From assembly GCA_030280995.1 (NCBI GenBank), contig JASXTE010000017.1, positions 20,088,498 through 20,152,497 of the forward strand: DNA of 64,000 nt. Direction: 5' to 3'. The stretch's first letter is position 1; each line of letters begins with the position of its first letter. The notes under the pieces were generated by a model that saw only the letters and a program-made list of their open reading frames with translations, did not search any database and was not told the DNA's origin. Shown in pieces: positions 23,520 through 36,400 of this stretch. Source of the stretch: Hemileia vastatrix (lineage: Eukaryota; Basidiomycota; Pucciniomycetes; Pucciniales; Zaghouaniaceae). Both the position numbers and the translations under genes were made by a program.

Positions 23520-24695
23520 TGTCAGTGTATGCTAGTATCTAAGTATGATTTGATAGTAAATATTAATAGTTCAACTACTTATTTATAAATGATTTAGTGA
23601 TCAAACCTCAGGGGAAGACTAATAAAATATCAATGCTCAGTGTTAACTCACAATATCTGGATTGGTGTGTGCTAGTGGTGAAAAATAGGTTAATAAAATA
23701 TAGTTATAGCTAAGATAAAGATAATTTAAATTTATAAATTCTTTAAAAAATATTTATATATGATAATAATTGTTTTATAATGTTTATTTATATTATAGTA
23801 GGTAAGTGATGTCCAATAATCCATCAAATCCTCCTGTACTTATGCCAAAATCCACTGGAGTGCACAGACCTTCAATCCAGATGGTGTCACTGCTCTCCCC
23901 CGAAATTAAAGCACTGTGAGGGCCCATCACATCCCCATGGAATCCACTTCAAGTAGTTTCAACAGCCAGACCTCAATTAAGGACCCTCCATTACAATTAA
24001 TGATATCATAAACCCATACCATAAATAGAGAAAACAGATAAAAGCGGATACCATAAAGAAATAGGTAAAATAACTCATCCAAAGAGTATATCATGAAACC
24101 CAAAGCATATAGAGGAACCAAATTAACTTTCCAAGCCCCCAATAGCATCCCTAAGCATCCATATTAACCCAGTAATGATATCCCAACCCATAAATCCATA
24201 AAAATCCATCAAAGGAAGCAGATTAAGTTGTCCAAATTGGATATGTGCACCTGAAAAAGGTGTATATGCTTGTGTAGGTATTTTGAGACTATTAAATATG
24301 TCCATATGACCTAAAATAAGCAGAAAAATAAAGCTTATAGGCTAATTAGAGGTTAAAACCTGCTTATAGACCTATAAATACATAATATAACTAAAAATTT
24401 CATTGAAATTGAGGTTTATGCATACATATAAGCTTATGTATGTCTATATTTACTTAATATCACTTAAGATAAGTATGTTATGACTCCATTAGGACCTTTA
24501 TAAGTATTATAGGGCTATTGATAAGCTATTTAAACTTATATAAGTCATTTAATAGTGTAATAAATATATATATAAGCATAACAACCATATATATAGGTAT
24601 TATAACTATAATTTTTACTTATAAGCTTAATGTAATTAAGGTTATGTTATTTTAAGAATAAGAAATATTTATTCCTGAGGATACCTAGGCAAACA
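23520..24695 (-). repeat. 3' LTR of Gypsy D2
   Basis: 1176 bp from TGTCAGTGTATG to CAAACA (TGACA in D1), followed by the polypurine tract at 24696. It is clearly the same family as 25726-26902 and 43658-44513, but diverged. A GC-richer internal part (about 23850-23945) is conserved in all three copies. Confidence 0.85.
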
Positions 24696-24810
24696 CTCCC
24701 TCAACCAAAAAAAACAATAAAAAATTTTTAAAACATTTTAATTAATAAGGAGTGAATAGAAAAATAATTTTTTTAAATTTCTATTATACATATACTAAAT
24801 TTTAACAGTA

Positions 24811-25725
24811 TTATTTGTTTTTAAATTTTTTCCAGGGATTTTTAAGATCAGATATTTCATTTTCTGGAATCCACTGGTCATATTCACTTGATTTATTCTT
24901 AAACATTAGTAGATACTCAACTCCCTCTTCTTTTGTAAGGTGTCTCTTTTTAAGTATCTTTTCAATTTCTGCTTTTTCAACTATTTCTTCAGGTTGATTT
25001 TTATACCTACCTGATCTTCTTGGAAATAGAGAATTATCATTAGAATGGTATAGTTTTATAAGAGAAATAGGAAATACTGGTTGTTTTGTATCATATGGGG
25101 CATATAGAATAGCTTTAACTGCATTGTTACCAACCATCTTTTTTACCTCAAATGGTCCAATGAATGGATCTTTCAATTTAACATTACCATCTAAATTGAA
25201 ATTCAGTGTAGAAATAAGAACTTCATCACCCTCATTTAACATTTGCTCTTTATGGGCTTTATCCCATCTTCTCTTATCATACTCAAATGCCTTATTTATA
25301 CATTCTTGAGAATGCTTTCTGCATAATTGTTGCATCTGAAGAAAAGATTTTGTACCTGGATGGATATCCAATCTAGGTAATTTATTAAGAGTTTTAGAAG
25401 GGGTATGAAGTACATAACCCAGTTATAACTCAAATGATTTTTTGCCAGTGACAGAATGTACTGTACTATTGTATGTAAATTCTAAACCTGGGATAAAGGT
25501 TAACAAATTATGAGTGAATGTGTCATTGTCTTTAAATTCAAGACCAAAAGCACAATATCTTCTTATCATATTTCTATGGCTTGTGTAATTCTTTCTGCTA
25601 GCGCATCATTTTTTGGATGGTGTGCTGTAGAAAGTTTTAATTGACACCCTGAAACATCCATAAGTGATGTCATGAACTCAAAAGAAAATTTAAAATCTCT
25701 GTCTGAAACTACTACTTTGGGGAAT
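24811..25725 (-). pseudogene. Gypsy D2 integrase C-terminal part and chromodomain
   Basis: The frame 24811-25371 carries the end of integrase (MDIHPGTKSFLQMQQLC), the PVFPISLIKLYHSN motif and a chromodomain (EIEKILKKRHLTKEEGVEYL, WIPENEISDLK). Above it, to 25725, the integrase core is readable but mutated, with frameshifts near 25570. It stops abruptly at 25725 where the LTR of D1 begins, so D1 inserted into D2. The remainder of D2 should lie beyond the right end of D1, outside the window. Confidence 0.82.
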
Positions 25726-26902
25726 TGTCAGTATAGTCTAGTATATAAGTATGATATAATAGTGTTATTTTATGGTCCTACTACTTATTTATAAATGATT
25801 TAGTGATTAAACCTCAGGGGAAGACTAATAGAATAGTTATACTCAAGTAAAACTCACAATACTTGGATTTAAATGCGTGCTAGTGGTGGAAAATAGAAGA
25901 ATAAAATATAGTTATAGCTATTATAAAGATAATATCAATTTATAAGGGCTTTATAATATATTTCTGAATACTAATAATTGTATTGAAGTGTTTGTTTGAA
26001 GTGTAGTAATTGAATGATGATAATAAACCATCAAAATCCCTTCTTACTTATACCCAAATCCACTGGAGTGCACAGACCTTCAATCCAGATGATGTCACTG
26101 CTATCCCCGGCAATTACAGCACTGTGAGGGCCCATCACCTCCCCATGGCGTCCACTTCAAGCAGTTTCAACACCCAGACCTCCAGTAAGGACCCTCCATC
26201 ACTATTAATAATAACACAGAGTCATACCATAAATAGAAAACCCAGATAAAAGCGGATACCATAAAGAAACAGGTAAAATAAATGATCAAAAAGAGATTTA
26301 ATGAAACTAAAAGCATATAAAGGAAACAAATAAAATGTCCAAGCCCCCAATAACATCCCCAAGCATCCACATTAACCCAAAAACATCCTTCCAACCCATA
26401 AATCCGTGAATAACCATCCAAGGAAGTAATTTCAGTTGTCCAAACTGGGTGTATGCGCCTGATATAGGTGTCTATGCTTCTGTAGGCGTTGTGAGTCCAC
26501 TGATTTCGTCCATATGACCTAAAATAAGCAGAAAAACAAAGGTTATAGGCTATTAAGGGGCTAAAACCCACTTATATACCTAAATATACATAATATACTG
26601 CATATTTCACTGAATATGAGATTTATGTATACATATAAGCTTATGTATGTCAATAATTACTTCATATCACTTAAGATAAGTATATTATGACTCCATTAAC
26701 ACCTTAATAAGTATTATTAGGCCATGGATAAGCTATTTAAACTATTATAAATTATATAATAGAATAATAATTATATATATATATAATAAAATAATATATA
26801 TTATTATTTTAACCTTATTTTTAAGATATAAGCTTAATCTAGTTAAGGTTATCTTATTTTAAGCATAAGAAATACTCATTCCTAAGGATATTTAGGCTGA
26901 CA
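25726..26902 (-). repeat. 3' LTR of D1
   Basis: 1177 bp, TGTCAGTATAG to TTAGGCTGACA, next to the polypurine tract. It matches 43658-44513 over the part still present there. Confidence 0.88.
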
Positions 26903-27019
26903 CTCCCTCACCCCAAAAAAAAAATAAAAAAAAATGTTAAGACATTTTAATTAATCTGAAGGAATGAAATAATAAAATAAAAAAATAATTTTTATAATAC
27001 ATATACTGAATGAACAGTA

Positions 27020-30000
27020 TTATTTAGATTTAAATTTTTTCAAGAGATTTTTAAGATCAGAGATTTCATTTTCTGGAATCCACTGGTCATATTCACTTGA
27101 TTTATTTTTAAATCTTAATAGATACTCAACTCCCTTTTCTTTAGTAAGGTGTCTCTTTTTAAGTATCTTTTCAATTTCTGCTTTTTCCACTATTTCTTCA
27201 GGTTGCTGTTTATGCCTTCCTGATCTTCTTGGAAAGAGAGCAGTATCATTAGAATGGTATGGTTTTATAAGAGAAATAGGAAATACTGGATGTTTTCTAT
27301 CATAAGGTGCATATAGAATAACCTCAACAGCATTATTACCAACCATCTTTTTAACTACAAATGGTCCAATGAATGGATCCTTCAATTTAACATTACCATT
27401 TAAATTGAAATGTAGCGTTGAAATAAGGACTTCATCACCCTCTTTGAAAATTTGTTCTTTATGGGCTTTATCCCATCTTTCCTTTCATACTCAAAAGCCT
27501 TATTTATACATTCTTGAGCATGTTTTCTGCATAATTCCTGCATCTGAAGAAAAGATTTAGTACCTGGATGAATATCCAATCTAGGTAACTTATTAAGAGT
27601 TTTAGCAGGGGTATTAGGTACATAACCCAACCATAACTCAAATGGCTTTTTGCCAGTGACAGAATGTACTGTACTATTATATGCAAATTCTAAACCTGGG
27701 ATAAGGGTTACCCAATCATGCATGAATTTGTCATTGTCTTTAAAATTAAGACCAAAAGCACAGTATCTTCTTATCATATCTTCTAAGGTTTGTATCATTC
27801 TTTCTGCTAGCCCATCAGTTTGTGGATGGTGTGCTGTAGAAAGTTTTAATTGACACCCTGAAACATCCATAAGTGACGTCCAGAACTCAGAAGTAAATTT
27901 AGGATCTCTGTCAGAAACTATTGCTTTGGGGAAACCTGCTGTATTTAACATTTGTGTCCACCATAAAAAGCTAAGTCCTTTGCAGAAACCTCTTTGTGGG
28001 TAGGAATAAATTTACACATCTTTGTAAATCTATCTACAATTACCCAGCAGGAGTTATAACTCTTATTCCCTGCTATTGGCAAACCTGTTACAAAGTCCAT
28101 GTTAATGATTTCCCATGGAGCTTTTGGTTGCTCAATTTGTTGTAATAAACCAGCTCTTTTTCCTGTTAATCTTTTAGATTTTTGACAAGAATCACATGTT
28201 TCAACATATTTCTGAACATCCTCAGACATGTTGATCCACCAAGCTGTGTTTTTTACTCTGGTTAATGTTTTATGATAGTCAAAATGAACTAAAAGTATGT
28301 CATCATGACATATACTTAACATTAACTCCTTCATTAAATGGGAAATCACAATTACTTTACCTAATTTCTTCCTGTAATATACAAAACCATCCTCAATGGA
28401 AAATTTTTATTTTTCTAAAATTTCCTTATATTTTTATGGTAATGTTTATATTAAAACACTCATTGAAGCATTAGATGGATCATTTAATATTGTAGTAAGT
28501 TTACTCAAGTCAGTATATGAAGCATAATTATCAAAAATTGATTGCATAAATTCATCCTCAAGATCTACAATATAAATGCCATAAATTTCAATAATCTCTG
28601 TTCCAGGAACATATGCAGGTTTATCATCACTATTAGGTAGAGGTAGTCTAGATTACAGATATATATTAGAGTGTAAAGCTCCTGCTCTATGTGTAATAGT
28701 AATCTTTCCTCTATATTCTTGTACAGCAAATTTCCATCTAAAGATATGCTTATAAGAGGTTTTCATGTTTAAGAGGGACTTAAATGCATTACAGTCAGTT
28801 ATTTACTCAAATTTTTGGTCTTCAAGATAATAATGTAGTTTCTCAAGAGCCCATACTACTGCCAAGTACTCAAGATGAGTAGCACCATATTTCAATTCAC
28901 TACTTCTTAGGGTAGGTGAAATATAACAAATTACTACTTCTGAAATTTTTCCTTCAATAAGCTGTTTTTGATGCAAAGCAGCACCCAAACCAATAAAAAT
29001 TGCATCAGTATACAAGACAAAAGATAATTTGAAATCCAGTAATCCTAAGATGGGGGCTGTCATTAAACATTCTTTCAACTTATCAAAAGCCTTTTGCCTT
29101 TCATTATTCCAAATGAAAGCTTCTGATTTTTTATCAGTGTAGCCAATGGTGAAGCAATAAATTGGTAGCTCTTTATATATTTTCTATAATAACCACTCAT
29201 ACCAAGAAAAGATTATACATCCTTTACATTTTAAAGAATTTCAATATTCTTGATGGCAGATACCTTATTTTGGTCTACAAATATTTGTAAGCCAGTTACA
29301 ATATGACTTAGCACATTTAAATACTCAACCCCAAATTTACATTTTTTTTCAATGCAAGGGTCATTTTTATTTCATCCATCTTCTGTAATACCTTCTTTAC
29401 ATGGATTAAGTGTTTATCATATGTCTTAGAGAGCACTATGATGTCATAAATGTATACCATTTACCATCCTTCAATCATTTCATTATGGAATGTTATATCC
29501 ATTAATTTCTGAAATACTGAAGGAGCATTTTTTGGTCCAAATGGCATCCTGACATATTTATATATTCCCATATGTGTTGTTATCAACAAAAAGTTCTGTG
29601 AATTATTTTCTACAGGAATCTAATGGTACCTTCTATTTCCATCTAGGCAACCTATGTATTTAGCACCTTTAAGGGTAGGATGTATGGAGACAATCCTTGT
29701 CAAGGGGTAAATATCATCTTCTGTAAATGTATTTAAAGCTCTATAATTACCACACAGTCTTTCTTTATCTTGTTAATAAGAAACTAGCACTGCTGATATC
29801 AGACAATATTTTGGTGGAGCTTCAACCCTTTCAATAATGTTCATGTTTAAAAACATTCTAATATTATCCTCTATGTGTTTTCTCTTCATTGGTGAAGCAG
29901 GGTATGATTTCTTTTTAATACTAGCAGGAATATTATCCATTTCACAGGTTAAGCTAATTTTGATCTCATGATCTTTTACAAGGCCAAGTTCATTAGTCCC

Positions 30001-30431
30001 ATGTGCAAAAGCCATTGGAAATGCTTTAATTAAATCCAAAATATTTGCTTTCTCAGTTTCACTTATTTCAGTGCCAAATTATGCTTTTGAAATTTCTGTT
30101 TCCAGAAGTTCCATCTCACTGGATTTTCTTCCTTTACAAGGAATATCTATTACTGACTCAATGTGTAATACTGTATAAAATAATTTATTTTAAATTTTCT
30201 TTTACCATTCATGTCAATTGTAAAATTACTATTAGCAGGGCCTAATTTCACACTAAACCTTTTAAGAATGTCATTACCAATTATAAAACAGCTACTAAAA
30301 TTAGTATTGTCCATTACTAAAAAGTAACAAGCTATTCTAAAATAACCATATTGATGTTTAAAGAGGACAGTAGCTCTTTAAATACCAATGGGGTGTAGTA
30401 CTGATCCAAAACCTCTCCAATTTTTACTTTG
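27020..30431 (-). pseudogene. Gypsy D1 pol: RT, RNase H, integrase, chromodomain, degraded
   Basis: Descending: the end of protease (30200-30430), RT start (29773-30039, AFPMAFAHGTNELGLVKD), the catalytic box near 29450 reading Y-I-Y-D instead of YIDD with a stop just before it, RNase H (28803-29078, LYTDAIFIGLGAALHQ with Ser to Ile), integrase zinc region and first Asp (27945-28349, MDFVTGLPIAG), core with SDRDPKFTSEF and GLAERMIQ (27400-27951), and chromodomain (27020-27130). At least ten stops or shifts are visible. The RT Asp to Tyr change alone would abolish polymerisation. Confidence 0.85.
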
Positions 30432-30436
30432 AAGGG
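30432..30436. repeat. Target site duplication AAGGG of E, left copy
   Basis: AAGGG precedes the E start at 30437 and recurs at 40697-40701 after its end at 40696. With one copy removed, the D1 protease sequence aligns continuously with that of B. Confidence 0.85.
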
Positions 30437-30444
30437 TGTCAAGC

Positions 30445-30934
30445 GCCATGTGACACTCGAGGTAAAAGTAGCTCATTAAATCAATAAAATAGAAGTCTAA
30501 ATCCATACTCAAAGCGCAGAAAGCAATTCTACATAGTAACTGTGAATTTCCTTTGTGTACTTGCTATTCAACCGCGCTAGTCTAAACTCTAAATCTAAAT
30601 TAGTCAATCTCTCAATAGTGTGTCTCAGTCTTTTCCTCAATAAGCGACTAGCAATTACCTTGAGGGAAGACAATGAAGAAACTCTTGACCAGCTCTGGTG
30701 GAAGAAACCTCGCCAGAGTCAATGTCACATGCCACGTGACACTCGAGGCAAAAGAAGCTCATTAAATCAATAACACAGAGGTTTAAATCCATACTGAAAG
30801 CGCAGAAAGAAAATCTCCATGGCAACTGTGACTTTCCTTTGTGTACTTGCTATTCAACTGCGCTAGTCTAAACTCTAAATCTAAATTAGTCAATCTCTCA
30901 ATAGTGTGTCTCAGTCTTTTCCTCAATAAGCGAC
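30445..30934 (+). repeat. Direct repeat inside E (204-bp units, 286-bp offset)
   Basis: 30445-30648 recurs at 30731-30934 with few changes, separated by 82 bp. Given the TATA box at 40320, this lies in the putative U3 region, so it may be a duplicated enhancer-like segment. Confidence 0.8.
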
Positions 30935-30978
30935 GCACAGCGCAATAGTCAATGTAATGGTGCACTAAAAGGTTTATT

Positions 30979-30983
30979 AAATG
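30979..30983. repeat. Target site duplication AAATG of C, left copy
   Basis: AAATG sits before the C start at 30984 and again at 40145-40149 after its end. Confidence 0.9.
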
Positions 30984-32120
30984 TGTCGGTCAGTTGTCTA
31001 GAAGAGGGAAAGAAAAGGGGCAAAAAAGAAGAGAAACAAATAGGAAAAGATACTAAAGGTAAATTGAAAGATAAAAGTAATACTAGAAATAATTTATTTA
31101 AAATGAAGCAACGACGAGTGAGTTGGGAGATGAAAAATTTGAGGTTTTATTTAATATTAATATTATTTAAGTAAGAGTTCTTCGCGGCAAACACTACAAT
31201 TCCTATCAGACTTAAGGCAACCTTTAATTTGTTATTGAGAATTTTTAATTAGATTGTAGTACTAATAAAAATAATAATAAACATGATAAAATTATCTTTT
31301 AAATTGTTGAGTGTATAGTAAGTGATGATGCTACAGGGGATTATCCAAGGCCCTTTTATAGGCAATGGGTCCTCTGAAGCGCCACTATGTTTGTAAATAC
31401 AATAGTTAGAATAGAATAAAACAAATATATCAAAGAGTAAATGAAACATAACAATGTAGAGAAAAACATGAAACAAATAATTAAAACCCCAATTAAGAAT
31501 CCAATTTTCCCACCATTAATTCCCAAATCAGTAAGTAAAAATAGTGAATAACTAAACAAGATTGGAACATAGGAACTATGTGAAAAATAATTCCAAACAG
31601 ATGGTACAGTCTGATTTAAGGATATTTTAAGTGAAACAAAAATTATTTTGACGCAACAAAACATGTAATTAATCTCAATTTAGTATAAATTAATTAATTG
31701 GTTTTCCTGACACAATTAAGGGTCAAAAGAAGCGTCATTAATTATTGTTTAGTATTATATGAAAGTTGTTATTTAATATATAAATTTAAATAATTAATTT
31801 ACATATATTATAAGTCAATTTTACACTTATAATTATAATATATGTTTTTCAATTAATTAAATATAAATTTATAATTATTAAGTAACATAAAAATGCGCCA
31901 TTATTTGTAGAATATATTATATTATGTTCAATTTAAATGTATATAAAAATTTATATAACCAATAAAATTAATATAACACTTGTATATAATAAAATACTTA
32001 TATAATTTTATTATGCAATAAAATAATAATTTATATTCATTAAATACAATTCTTACCCACTCTTTCAGGTTTTATAAGTTACATATCATTTACTGGACTC
32101 CTGGAATAGCCTGGCTGACA
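30984..32120 (-). repeat. 3' LTR of C
   Basis: 1137 bp, TGTCGGTC to CCTGGCTGACA. A TATAAAAG box on the minus strand lies at 31353-31360. Confidence 0.93.
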
Positions 32121-32154
32121 CTCCCTCACTCTAAAAAAAACAAGAAAAAAAATG

Positions 32155-33475
32155 CTAAGATTTTTTCTTTTTGTATTTTTTCAACAGAGTAGGCAGATTT
32201 GAAATTTCCTTGCCAGGTATCCATGCATCATGTTCAGATGATTTGTTCTTATATCTCAATAAATATTCAGTACCTCTTTCAGAAGTGATAATTCTATCAT
32301 TGAGAATTTCATCAATTTCTGCTGTTTCTGTGACTTCCTGAGGGTTCTTCTTAGGTCTTCCTCTTCTTTTTGGAAATAAGTCACTGTTGGAAGTATAAGG
32401 CTTAAGCAAAGAAATGGGAAAGACAGGATGTTTCCTATTATATGGAGAATACAATACAACTTCTACTGCATTATCACCAACCATTCTTTTAACAACAAAT
32501 GGTCCTACAAAAGGATCTTTTAATTTGTTGTTACCTTGTAAATTGAAATGGACAGTAGAGATTAACACTTCATCACCCTTGTTAAATGTGTATTCTTTAT
32601 GGGATTTATCCCATCTTTTCTTTTCATATTCAAATGCTTTATCAATACAACTTTGAGCATGTTTTCTGCATAGTTGTTGCATTTGCATAAAAGATTTTAC
32701 ACCAGGGTGTAGTTCCAACTTAGGTAATTTATTATTGAGAATCTGAGCAGGAGTGTTTGGGACATAACCTAACCAAAGCTCAAAAGGCTTTTTCTCAGTG
32801 ACAGAATGAACAGTGCTATTATATGCAAATTCAAGACCAGGCAAAGAGTGACCCAATCATGAGTAAATCTGTCATTGTCTTTATATTCTAAACCAAAGCA
32901 CAATACCTTCTAATCATATCTTCCAGAATTTGAATCATTCTCTCAGCCAGACCATTAGTCTGAGGATGGTGAGCTGTAGACAATTTCAACTCACAGCCAC
33001 AAATATCCATCAAAGAGGTCCAAAACTCAGAAGTGAATTTTGGATCCCTATCAGAGATAATGGCTTTTGGAAAACCAATAATATTAAACATGTAAGACCA
33101 CCATTTGAAAGCTAATTCTTTGGTGGATACATCTTTGTGGGTTGGAATAAATTTGCACATTTTTGTGAATCTATCTACTATTACCCAAAAAGAGTTAAAG
33201 CTGTCTTTACCTGCAACAGGAAGACCAGTGACAAAATCCATATTAATGATTTGCCAGGGAGCACTAGGTGCTTCAATATGTTGTAATAACCCTGCTCTCT
33301 TACCTGTTAACCTTTTAGATTTTTGGCAGGAATCACAAGATTCAACATATAATTTTGTGTCTTCAGACATATTAGCCCACCATGCAGTGTTTTTGATTCT
33401 AATCAATGTTTTTTCAAGATCAAAATGACCAGCTAATATGTCATCATAACAAAGTTTGAAGATCGTTTCTTTCAT
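32155..33475 (-). pseudogene. Gypsy C integrase and chromodomain, frameshifted
   Basis: 33475-32888 holds the zinc region (first His replaced by Tyr in LCYDDILAGHF, Cys pair CDSCQKS kept) and the core with MDFVTGLPV, ISDRDPKFTSEF and NGLAERMIQ, so the DDE triad is present. Small deletions near 32870 and 32845 shift the frame. 32856-32155 continues through the C-terminal domain (PVFPISLLKPYTSNSD) to the chromodomain (EIDEILNDRIITSERGTEYL, WIPGKEISNLP). An indel near 33480 separates this part from the long upstream frame. Few lesions, consistent with a recent insertion. Confidence 0.88.
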
Positions 33476-33486
33476 TGAAGGAGGAA

Positions 33487-36400
33487 TTACAATTCCATGG
33501 TAAGCTTCCTTCTATAATATATATAACCATCTTCAATAGAGAACTTTCCTTTATTTAAAGCATTTTGGTACTTTTCAGGAAGACTTTTTATTAATGCTTG
33601 AATTGAAGCATTCTTAGGATCATTTAAGATAGTAACCAATTTATTTAAATCAGAATCTTTATCATATGAATCCAGTATTAACTGTAATAACTCTTCTTCC
33701 ATATCAACTATAAATATACCATGGATATGAACAGTATTATCTTCAGGTACATAAGCAGGATTTGAGTCATTATTTGGCAGAGGCAATCTGGAGAGCATAT
33801 TAACATTGGAGTGAACATTTCCAGCTCTATGGATAATTGTCATCCTTCCTCTGTATTCTTGAACAGCAAGTTGCCACCTGAACATATGTCTGTTAGGTGT
33901 CTTTAGGTTTAAGAGGGACTTCACAGCACTACAGTCAGTTACCAACTCAAATTTTTGGTCATCCAAATAGTAATGAAGTTTCTCAAGAGCCCAAACAACT
34001 GCTAAGCACTCCAATTGATTGGCACCATATTTCAATTCACTATTTCTTAAGGTTCTTAAAATATAACAAATTACAACCTCTGAGGATTTATCATTAATAT
34101 TTTGCTTTTGGTGAAGGGCAGCACCCAGACCAATAAAGCTAGCATCTGTATAAAGGACAAATGGCTTGTTAAAATCTGGAAGAGCCAATATAGGGGCTGT
34201 CATTAAGCAACTTTTTAATGTATCAAAAGCTTTTTGACAGTCATTATTCCAGAGAAAAGCAACATCTTTTCTGGTCAGTTTTGTAAGAGGCAAGGCTATG
34301 ACCTGATAATTTTTAATATATTGTCTATAATAGCCACACATACCCAAAAAACTTTGGATTTCTCTTACAGAAGTTGGTGCTCTCACATTTTGAATGGCAG
34401 CAACTTTATTATGGTCTACACAAATTTGTAAGACTGACACAACATGGCCAAAGACTTTCAAAGATTGAAAACCAAATTTACACTTTTTTAAAGATAAGGT
34501 CATATTGATTTCATCCATTTTTTGGAAAAATCTATTCAAGTGAATCATATGTTCATCAAAAGTTTTAGAAAAAACAATAATATCATCAATATAAACCATG
34601 AGCCAACCTTCAATAATTTCTTGATGGAAAGTGTTATCCATGACTTTCTGGAAAACTGAAGGAGCATTTTTAGGGCCAAATGGCATCCTAACATACTTAT
34701 ATATTCCCATATGAGTTGCAATAAGCAAAAAATTTTGAGAATTTTTCTCAACTGGAACTTGATGATAACCTTTATTACCATCCAGACAACTAATAAATTT
34801 TGCACCTTGCAAGGTAGCATGTATTGAATTAATTCTGAGTAAAGGATAAATATCATCAACAGTATAAGTGTTTAATTCTCTGTAATCTCCACATAATCTA
34901 GCCTTATCTTTTTCATAAGAAATCAAGACTGGGGATATGACACAATATTTGGGGGTGACATCCACTTTCTCAATGATATTCATTTTCAATAATGTTTTAA
35001 TATTATCTTCAATATCTTTTCTTTTTGATGGAGAAGCAGGATATGGTTTTTTCTTAAGGGTAGGAGGAATATCACTCAAATTACAGGATAAGGTAATTTT
35101 CATCTCTTCCTGAACAATTCCCAAGACATGAGAACCATGAGCAAAAGCCATAGGGAAAGAGGTAATAGAGGCAACAATAGAATCCTTTTGTTCACTAGTC
35201 AACTGATCACCAAAAGAAGCGGTATTTATTTCATGTAATAAATCATCCATTTCAGTTGTTGTTATACCTTTACACTGGATCAGTGAGTTACAAGATTTCA
35301 ACAAATGCCCAGAAGTTCTAGGAGAGGAAATTTTGAATTTCCTTTTCCCATTCATTCCTAAGGTAAAGCAATTATTTACTGGGTCAAGTTTCACACCAAA
35401 CATGGTTAAAATATCATTTCCCATAATAAACCAATTGCTCAAATTATCATTTTTCATGACAACAAACTCACAAATAGCTCTGACAAAACCATTATTATAT
35501 TTGAAGAATACAGAGGTTTTGAATTTGCCAATAGGAAATAAGGTAGAACCATACCCTCTCCATTTTTGAGAAGTTATAGGTAATAATTTACTCAAATATT
35601 CCTTATCCACTGAAGCCAAAGCTTTTTCAGATACTACACTTCCTCCAGCACCAGAATCAAGAACTACATCAACATTTTTACCATTAATGATAACAGGTGC
35701 CTTTAAAGGGGATATAGGAATAGAATTGTTAGTAATTTCTTTAATTATCTTAGAATTTTCTACTGAAGATAAATTCAATACACAATCTTCAGATATATTA
35801 TTTAAATAATGGACATCATGTTCCAACATTAAAACATCTTTAACAGATTCATTGTCATAGGAGATATTACTTTCACAGTCACTGGAAGAATTATTGACAT
35901 CAAGTTCAACTTCATCAGTGTCTTCATTTTGTTCAACAAGATGAATTTTCTTGTCACAAACATGACCCTTCTGCCACGGTTTGTTACACTTATAACAAGT
36001 ACTTGTTGCATATTTTTTAGGTGCAACTGGGGCAGAGGGTTTACCAGATTTTTCTGGGAGCTTTATAGAAGGTTTATTCTGATCATTATAAGATTTACCA
36101 AGGTAATTTTTTGGTTCATATCTATGGTTGAGCAGTACTTCATTACAGATATTAATGAAAGAAGAATTTTCCTTAACATGCTCAGTTCTAGCCACAATCA
36201 AATCCCTAAGAGAATTTGGTAATTTATACAAGATTTTATCTCTCCAAATATCATAATCCATCTTTGGATCAATTGCTCTAAGGATTTTAGTTATTTTCAT
36301 CAGAAAAACAATGGGCTTTTCAACAGAGGAGGATACATATCTAGTATTCTCATACAGTCTCTGATGAGCTAACCTGAATTTTGAGCCACCAAACTGATTC

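Noticed and set aside
31356..31664. 102-codon hydrophobic frame in the LTR of C, repeated at 39380-39688
   Set aside because: Its repetition follows from LTR identity, and its membrane-like composition follows from AT-rich codons. No start context or relative supports it, and the LTR of G does not keep it.
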